Assembly (NCBI GenBank): GCA_030704615.1
Contig: CM060731.1
Coordinates: forward strand, 70,598,756-70,662,755
DNA from: Takakia lepidozioides
Lineage: Eukaryota > Streptophyta > Takakiopsida > Takakiales > Takakiaceae
Reading direction: 5' to 3'
DNA: 64,000 bases
Shown piece by piece: positions 56,078-64,000 of the stretch (the stretch's first letter is position 1; each line of letters opens with the position of its first letter). Under the pieces are notes generated by a model. The model saw only the letters and a program-made list of their open reading frames with translations, was not told the DNA's origin and did no database searches. Position numbers and translations under genes: made by a program.

Positions 56078-59000
56078 ACCCACACTACAATCAAACTTTT
56101 ACAAAACAAAATTGGAAATAGTCGAGTGTTTGGGTAGCAAATCTATCGTCATACAACATTAAGCGCTGGCAGCAACAAATGGGACACAAGTGATAAGGTT
56201 GGCTCTCTAGCATGAAAAGAGGAAACCCTTATTTCTCTAAACTATAGACATGACACGAACCTGCAACCTCTCTTGCCATGGGCAAATCACTCAGTGTGAT
56301 CTACTGGGCGTTTTCAAGCAGAGGAGTAAGCATTTACATGTACAATTCTTGTCTCCACTGTATTCCTATCTCTGTGGTGTTGTTGAAGAAAGCTGACCTG
56401 ACCACCAGGTGTTAGGTGTTTGACAACTGCATCCACCAAGGACTTCTGCACAATGCGCCTCTTTCGGTGCCTCATCTTGAAATGTGGGTCGGGACACTTT
56501 GCACAAACCCCAGTGTTCATCACTAACAGACCCTAACATTTCATTCCGAGAGATCCAACTGTACGCTTGCACATGAGCTTGACACAAGATCACAAACTTC
56601 CAAGTACAAGTAGAGGAGGATGGGCATTGTAACATGACCGATGAAAGAAAGAAGTTGAAACAGTTATTTGGGCAGCTCTGCCAGAGTATCGGATCACTAT
56701 ATTATATTTCTCCCTTGTCAGGCTTCAGAACTCGGCCCTCCCTCCTAGTGGAAACCAGAAAAGGACATAGCACTGGCTTCTCATTGCACTCCTTGACATT
56801 TCATAGTATTATACAAAGAAGCTAATTTTACATTTCTAGTGTTAACAACAGATCTTGACCATATGGCAAGAAGCCGCAAAAGCTGAAGAAATTGCAAAAT
56901 GGAGGAGCCACATACAGGGAAACGCAATCAACATATGGATAGACTTACAAGAATGGAAACGAGAGTTAGCTTGCCCGGATACGTGGACAATATTGCATCC
57001 AATCCTACAGTCGCATTGGCAACCATGAAGTGTCTGCAATGAAAAAATTGACAAAAATGAACACAAGCAAGGTGTTCGAACCCAACCGAATGGCAACTGA
57101 CTGACTTTGGAGTCACGTATCAAATCTAAACTATTTGCAATCTACCTCTTTCCATCATGCTTGTCTCAATGAGTGGTATGGATTTCACATGTGGCAAATG
57201 CATGCATCTCATTGGAATGTTGCCCATTACTTGCAACAAATCGAATAAGGTACCAGTGGCTGACAAAAGATGACTTTAGGCATGACCTCAAGAGTAATTA
57301 ACTCACATATTGGAAAGGCTGAGCTCCTCCACCCAAAGCTTTGACCGTTGTAATAACTGATGAGACAGAAATTGGTAGATCAATATCCACGACTGCCTCT
57401 AAGCACATTTGCTTGTGTGGCAAACACACAAATTCAATGGCAATAAATGCAAGTGAATTATGATGCCCAAAGGTACAAACCAACCTTATGAACTCCACGT
57501 CTACTGCCTCTAAGCTTGCTGATGCATCTTCTTTTGGAAACCCATTTTTTAAACTAACCTTTTAATTATTTCACTACAATGACAGATTGCCGATGTACTT
57601 AAGTCTACCATGATCACACCCGCATGACTTCTATCAAGGAGCCTGAATCACAACACCCAAAAAGATCCATGGCAATTAATGACACCAAGAAAGGAATTGC
57701 AAGCACCTTCTCCCGGACATCGAGCCCCAAGAAGTTACAAGACCCCAAGCTTCTCTTGGCCAACACCATCAGAAATCTGCCACTCCCTGTAGATGACATT
57801 AGTGATACTGAACACTTCGAATGTTCAAGCAGATTGGTGCCACGAATCCTCGACATGAGTGTGTTAAGAGAGAGTAAAGAAGGTTACTAGCAAAACTTCA
57901 TCTTATACATATTATACATAATGGACACATGCCATCTACCTATAATGTCTCCTCTGTCTAACTTTAGAGTCAGCATAGAATGAAATTTACCATTGATCGA
58001 ATTGAATCACAGCTTCCCGCCTTTATTTCAAATTTCTAACATAATAAGCAATGCCGCAAAGAATACTACTTCAGAAAACTACTAACTATTTGCACCAGTA
58101 AACATACCACAACCGATGTCCACCATGAGTGGCAATGTTGGATCTGCAAACTCTGTTTCCCATGCAGGCGGGATTACAGGTGCCTGTTCCATACACAAAC
58201 ACATCAAAAAATTGGGTATTCTTACAATGCAGAAGGCTCTACACATTTAAACTTCAAGTGTGTGGGTGATTCATGAAGGTAAACAGACAGATGTGTGTGA
58301 GTGATCTGTTTGTGCACTTGCCAGCTTAATCATCCATATATTGTTTCTCTTCTAATGAAGGTACTTTGCATAGGTCCATTACTGCACCTTTCATACAACC
58401 TTCACATACTTGGATAAATCCAACACAAGTTCTTTTGACAGAGGAAGATGCGGAGTAAGATGCACAAAAACCTGCCTTGCTACACCTGAAAGAAACAGCA
58501 TGCTAGTGAAAAACCTCAGTGCAATGATACCCTGCATCCCTACCTGAGCAGGCATGCAAAAGAAGCCCACCAGAGAACATCAACTTGCTCTTTGTACCAA
58601 TTTTGCATTGACTCGCCCAAAAGCCCCGGTGTCTTACCATCAGAGATGCTTTGAGCGGGTTAACGTGTTGGCGAACCCTCACACCTCCCACCTGCCAGCC
58701 GCTCTCACCATGCTTTTGTTATCTGAAAGATGCACTTGCTCTGCTAAGCACTGTGAAAATTGCAGATGTTGGCGACCACAATTTCAGAAGAACGACTTCT
58801 GGTGTATACATCTTCTGTGGGACCCTAAATGGAGCGATTGAGAAGGAATTGACACCCCGCTCAGGCAATGCAAGCATGAGATGTTCAGAAAGGCTGAAGG
58901 TGCAAGTGCCCACCTGATGCTGGATAGATTTCAACTCCAGCTCAGCATATGTCTGGTCCACCAAGACTGATGTGTTTAAATCCGCTGCACACCGCACTCC

Positions 59001-59135
59001 CCAGCAGCTGTGGAAGAGTCGCTGACGACGACTGGCTGGCATCAGCTGCAAGCACTCAGGCCATGCTGCTGGCCAAGCACGCCGTGCACAAGCCATTCCC
59101 GCCATGGCCTGCTGCGCGAAGCACGGTACAGGCAT
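55831..59135 (-). CDS. TRMB: tRNA (guanine-N7)-methyltransferase, TrmB type, 8 exons
   Basis: Catalyses m7G46 formation in tRNA using S-adenosylmethionine. Exons (minus strand): 59135-58914, 58691-58638, 58183-58108, 57786-57707, 57356-57307, 57033-56949, 56496-56398, 56046-55831. All junctions are GT-AG and in phase; total 882 bp, 293 residues. Motifs: VRVRQHVNPL (exon 2), the AdoMet loop VDIGCGSGRF across exons 3-4, GLDVREK, CPDPHFKMRHRKRR (exon 7, catalytic/tRNA-binding), LTPGGQ, and the C-terminal TEREIHAIAQGEKIYR. The N-terminus is Ala/Arg/Cys-rich without acidic residues, so plastid or mitochondrial import is plausible. Start taken as the first Met of the open exon; later Mets at 59100 and 59091 are alternatives. 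No defect is seen. Confidence 0.9.
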
Positions 59136-60204
59136 CCCCTCCAGTGCAGAAGTTCTGTGGGACTCTTCGAGAAGGTAGCAATCACGAGCGGGACGAAGCT
59201 ACCTCTGATCCGTAGTGCTGTGTCTGCTATGCGTTGAGTGCCATACATGGCTTGATATGTCACTCATCTTTACCGTACCTTACCTCAACACGATTGCTGT
59301 TGCCTGCCCATCAGCTACCTATCAAAACTCAACAACCGGATTGTTGCCATGGCAACGCAGCCATCAACACACTGTTCTCAAGCTGGTACAGGTGGTCAAG
59401 CTACGCTTCTTCTTCAGAGCACACCTTCCAGAAAGATCATCCATCATTCCTCCATTTACAGAGGAAGCAGGTGCAATTCCAGTCAGAAGGACAGACCCGA
59501 GTTAGCTGCTTCAACTACACTTGACGAGAAGAGCAGTATTAAACACAAGGACCCTCGGAGCTCAGTGCATTGTTTCTGACGGTTTGTATTTCGAAAATAA
59601 ACGGAGCAGAGGAAAGAACTGTAGGGATAGCGGGTGCCCGGTCCCCAAGCAAGGTGAAAGAGAGGGAGAGAGGTTTAGGGTCTTTGCAACGCACAGCTGG
59701 CTGTTTGCAGTTTTTCAACAGGTCCATTTTTTATCAGTCTCCCATTCATCAATATGCAAATCAAATTTGCTTTCTGAAAACTTGACCATGATGAAAACCT
59801 TACGAGATACATATCCAGCTAATGTTACCTTCGTCTTTGAATCTTTACTGACAATGGATTTGCATTTGATCAGTTCACAGGAAGATCAATCAATCAATGC
59901 CAGACCCTATTTCCAAGATAATTTGCCAGAAAGAATATAGATTACAGTCTCGAGCTATACTATTCAGAGCAATCACCATGACTACTGATGGCTTTGGTGG
60001 CCGTACCAGTGCCCAAGTTCAGACCTTTGCTCCACATTATGTACTAAGCTTCCCATACCAGTGAATTTCAAACTACAGTCCCTCCTTTCATGCACCTGGC
60101 AAAGTGGGGTTGTTTCTCAACCCATGGACCAGCATTGCCAGCCAATCCTACTCTATGTATCCCAGTGCTTTCTCACTTGCAGAAGGAGTTGTAGAGACTC
60201 GACA
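59136..60204. other. Intergenic region between PFP alpha and the tRNA methyltransferase
   Basis: Should hold the 3' UTR of the upstream gene and the promoter of the methyltransferase. Plus-strand ORFs here (59215-59505, 59521-59940) lack domains or normal protein composition and are not accepted. Confidence 0.5.
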
Positions 60205-63200
60205 TCAGAAAGGTGTGAGACCACGATAAGCAGGGGCAGACATGAGTGACAAAATTTCGGTGACGGATGCCATGGAACTGAGGGCAGCCTTTAGTACCTC
60301 CCCTGAGCACCCAGGTTTCACTATCTCCTTCACCTGCAAGTGTCAACAACACATTGTAGAATGTCAGTTAAACACTATTAAGCCATGTAAGCTGTTTCAT
60401 TTTATTCATTTAGAATGCGAAGATTGAACTCAAAAAGGAGTGCAGAATGCATGCAACAATTCAGTAGAACCATGTTCAAGATTATACTCAAATCAAAACA
60501 CACAAGGAAAAAACAACACCTAACACTAGGTTATTTCTGCCCTCACCAAGGCATAGTTTCGTTGCCATCCAGGTCTGAAGGAATTAAATAACACTGATGG
60601 ACATCAGAAACAAAGCATGCCACTCACTCTCTGCAAACCTGGCACAACATGCAACCGCTGTCTGTACAGAGAGAATCTAAGGTGGCAATGTGCTCATTAG
60701 AGTGATAGACTTCATGACAAACGTCACCTTCTCAAGATAAGCACATAGCTCTTGAATTTTTCCAATGTAGTCATGGTCTGCATCGACTGACAGAGTCAGC
60801 GTTATCAAACCAGAACCAGGCCCATCAAATTGGATAGGACCTGGATTCCTATATAAGTCCTCCATCAGCCATGCATTTGCATTCTGTGTCAGCACCCTGC
60901 TCAGGCAAGTAAACGAGGTTATAGACATACCTCAGAGGTAGTTCCAAAGTGACAAATTGCGGCAAAACTTAGTTCACAAAGCACTGAAGAAGCTGCCATG
61001 TGCAGACAGTTTTATGAGACACCTAAGAAACATTATCAGCCTATGTTACAAACACTTCTGAGCCTTCAGCTTTCTGAAGGGCTTGCATGTGCATCACAGT
61101 TCTGAAAGCAATCATCAGTAGAGAAAAGGCAAATTGCTTTTGAAGAGAATTTGTTAATACAAAGGAATGGCTCGGGTTGCAAAGTTTACTCATAGGGTTT
61201 GCCCTTCAAGTCCACTTTGGCACGGTGAACCGCAGGCTTGCCAATTTGAGAGACACCAGGGCCCCTTAGCCACCTCTTCACAGTCATCATTGCCTGGACA
61301 GATCCGACTTTGTCAGGTGCCCATAATACTTTCTTTGCAGAAATATAAGTAGCAACCACACATATAGAAGACCCCTCTCTATCCACATCCTTGAGAAAAT
61401 AGTGTGGTCCCTATGAGAGAGGAAGGAGGGCCAGAGGTGTACAGTGATAGGCGCTCCACCACAACGCCACTGTGACGCAGGTTGCTTCAAGTTGGAGACA
61501 GTGGCCACGTAGCCATTGAGCCCAGCATCTGCTAAGTAGTATGCAGTTCGACCCAGCACCTGTTCTCATATACTTACAGCATTAGCAATCTTCCTGGCTC
61601 TTTCAGAGTTGATTGATCACATCAGCTCATCAGACAAAATTGAAAACGAATTTTGTACGTACATAGGCATAATCACAGTCAAAATTGGAAGGTAGTGATC
61701 CCCGGGCTTGATAACCAAAAAAGTGGCAAATGGCATTGAATTTCTTCCCCTTGTAGATGCCTGCCTTCTGCAGCCAAAAAACCAACCTTGTCAGAGGTAG
61801 CTCTCCAATAGGATTTCCTTGGTAACAGAGTCCATGATTCCAGGATGAAAGGACTTATTTTGGTAGGGGTTCCTGCAGCAGATACTACGCTGTACAGGCA
61901 TGCCAAGGCTTTGAGATGAAGCTGAAAAGGCGTTGTGTGAAGACCATAATGGAGCAATAAAACAAAATTTAGACAGCATACCGTGCGTCTTGTTATTTCT
62001 GTGTCAACCAACTGTGCCAATAGCTTTTCTGTCTCAATCTGTTACAACAGATAACCACCACTTAGCCAACTTTTCTATAGTCATGTCAGATCTCCTCCTC
62101 CATACTACACTACAAACCTAGTTGTGGGATATCTGACTGAGGATACCAATAACCAGACTAAACAAAACAAGTGCAGCCTGTAGTACGACTCCTCAGGATA
62201 GAAAACATCAGAGTCTCTCAAGCAATCAAGGTACAACCCTTCTCTTCTGCTATACATACCTACATCCAACAGCAATGCACTGTAGCCAGTTACAACATCA
62301 GACCTCCACTAACCCTCCAACACTGATAGCCTTTCTACGCCCAACAGTAGGTCAGGAACCCCCCTTTTCCAAGATAGTCTCAGATGAGGACAGGTATATA
62401 TGGGACCTCTCCTTATGAGCCTAGAACTGTTGCCGTTAAACATAATTCACATCAACCATCACCCTGGCATCTGTATCTGGGTGATTGCAGGTCCAAATGA
62501 CAGGTTTCCCATATCAGGGCTCTTCTTGACTGTCCTCAACTTCTCTCACTACATGTAAGATTTCATGCTTCCATGAACACATATTTCGGTCTCCAGATAA
62601 TTCACCAGTTCTTCTAGGCTGGTCCAGTAGGGGAAGAAGCTGAAAGACTATTCGAGCCAATCTCATAACTGAAGTAAACCAACAACCCAGAACAAGGCAT
62701 CATTACCTGAGACAATTGCACAGAACCATCTGATTCTCGGTCCAATAACAGCTGCACCCAAACATGCCCTGGCGTGACTCCTTAGAAACTTACATTAATG
62801 GATCTATGGGATACTCTCACCAGAGAGTCACCCTCTTCAAGAACATAAAGAGCATTGTTGCCGCACCTCTGTTCACCAACTTTGAAAATCTTGAGGCTGA
62901 GCCTAAAGCCCTGGTCCTGTTGGGGTCTAATTGCTGGGCAGCTCACACACAGCAGGTTAATGCTTGTGTGAAGGGCTTTCTAGAGGATATCTGGAAAACC
63001 CAAATTGTCTTTATGAAGGTAAGTCTTACTACCGGAGTGCGCCCCTAACAAAAGGTGCGTTTGTAGCCTTTTAATCCACCCAAACTGGGTGCGGGATCTA
63101 TGGCCACAATGCTACGGCAAACAACGTCTTACGAGTATATTATGGAATCTACTTTGAGACTAGAGTCGAATGAGATAGAAAGACATCTCCATTTGGAAAG

Positions 63201-63899
63201 GTCAAGCCTGCTTCTTCAACGCAGAAAAATTATTGAGGGGGGTAGAAGACGTTCCCATGCAAACCTGCTTTTTAATGAACGGAGGCAGAAACTCAAACAG
63301 TGCAGCGGCCCATGGTGACAGCAGTGACGAGATATTTTCCACACTCACATCTTGCTTCAATAAACTGTTGATTTCCTGATGCCCACCCCAAAATGCTTTT
63401 CTTCATCTCCATAGGACACATCCTACGATAGATACCAAAAGCATCTCCTTCAACATGTCCACAGAAGATAACAACCACTTATAAAAGAAATGAGGCTTAC
63501 TTGCAGCAGGGCATAAAATTCTGGAATGTTTTCAATGAGACCCTCTGGTAAAAGGATTACACCATGGTATTTGCCTGCATATTCAACCCCACCTTCAGCT
63601 CAAAAGACTGACCTTTTCCAAGCAGAATAATAATAAAGAAGTGAGAACAAGTTGAAGCCAGCAATCCTTGCTCAAATAGAACACTGACCATCATATTTGT
63701 ACTAAGATCTACCACCCAAACATTCCCTATCACGAAACTACAGGTCCTCTTCTCCCCTCAATTTCCAAGTGCATAACAAAAATTTGCTAGGTGAATTTAA
63801 TCTACCATGCTCTGCTCGGGCTTGAATGGCATCACAAATCTGCTTTGTGACATCAAATAAAGTCATTTTGGATGTTGCCACCTCCTCACCAAGAATGAC
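60205..63899 (-). CDS. PFPA: Pyrophosphate--fructose-6-phosphate 1-phosphotransferase alpha subunit (3' ten exons)
   Basis: Cytosolic, reversible PPi-dependent phosphofructokinase; the alpha subunit is regulatory, binding the beta catalytic subunit and fructose-2,6-bisphosphate. Exons (minus strand): 63899-63806, 63574-63501, 63375-63265, 62751-62707, 62038-61982, 61767-61663, 61559-61443, 61293-61190, 60896-60728, 60333-60205 (TGA). Phases agree at every junction. Recognisable in order: [141 protein letters not shown]. The gene continues beyond the right edge, so the N-terminal half is missing. No stop or shift seen. A PLE fragment sits in the intron at 62752-63264. Confidence 0.93.
62764..63160 (+). 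pseudogene. Penelope-like fragment in a PFP alpha intron (antisense)
   Basis: Frame 62764-63048 encodes [19 protein letters not shown] and [20 protein letters not shown]. The DNA matches 24215-23985 (inverse) and 17900-18110 (CAGGGTCAATGGCCACAAGGCTACGGC-like block at about 63085-63125). It lies entirely in the intron and does not disturb the splice sites. Confidence 0.65.
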
Positions 63900-64000
63900 C
63901 TGCACTCCAGCAATGCTGCTCTGGTCAATGCTACCAACAAACATACAAATTGTAAATCCAGTTCACCAAGCATGCTATAGAACCGAGGATGGAAACGTAA

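Noticed and set aside
58400-58485. Extra exon of the tRNA methyltransferase gene (VARQVFVHLTPHL)
   Set aside because: It has AG/GT borders, but including it breaks the reading phase between exons 2 and 3, which join perfectly without it.
59521-59940. 139-residue plus-strand ORF between the two intact genes
   Set aside because: No domain, unusual composition, and it lies opposite the expected promoter of the methyltransferase.

Overview
The window is nuclear DNA of a streptophyte, most likely a land plant with a large, repeat-rich genome. The support is two spliced plant-type housekeeping genes with GT-AG introns, a plant A-type cytochrome P450, and nearly every major class of plant transposon. 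Penelope-like RT fragments and a SWIM-type MULE transposase lean towards a seed-free lineage, but that is inference and no species is claimed.

Layout. 1-11909: a Penelope-like element (PLE) RT gene split by an 11-kb Ty3/gypsy LTR retrotransposon (661-11596) that carries an extra 3' ORF block after pol. 12.1-20.9 kb: three copies of one unclassified non-coding repeat family, two direct and one inverted, meeting at palindromic junctions, with a second PLE fragment between them. 21.0-23.67 kb: the 3' part of a CACTA element, with an accessory gene, palindromic subterminal repeats and a terminus ending CTGTAGTG. 23.7-29.3 kb: a PLE fragment, two unidentified exons, two LINE fragments in opposite orientation and tandem repeats. 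29.6-31.5 kb: a direct-repeat block resembling the P450 5' flank, and a tRNA-derived SINE.

31.98-45.93 kb: a giant (about 13.9 kb) MULE-type element with long GC-rich TIRs. It holds a SWIM-type transposase gene (minus strand) and a convergent gene ending in an Ulp1-like (C48) cysteine protease. A short motif, AGTCYGCTGG, recurs through its TIRs, spacers, introns and exons. I consider this the most interesting system in the window. It is degraded by stops and frameshifts.

46.4-48.0 kb: an intronless P450 with two frame breaks. 48.0-56.1 kb: a direct duplication of the 3' end of the tRNA methyltransferase gene; its left copy holds a MITE that is absent from the right copy. Between the copies lie a 40-bp tandem array, a long hairpin and two head-to-head Ty1/copia copies. 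55.8-63.9 kb: two apparently intact minus-strand genes, a TrmB-type tRNA (guanine-N7) methyltransferase (8 exons, 293 residues) and the 3' ten exons of the PPi-dependent phosphofructokinase alpha subunit, which runs off the right edge.

Only these last two genes look functional. The rest is a nested transposon landscape, and gene models inside it are pseudogenic unless stated otherwise.
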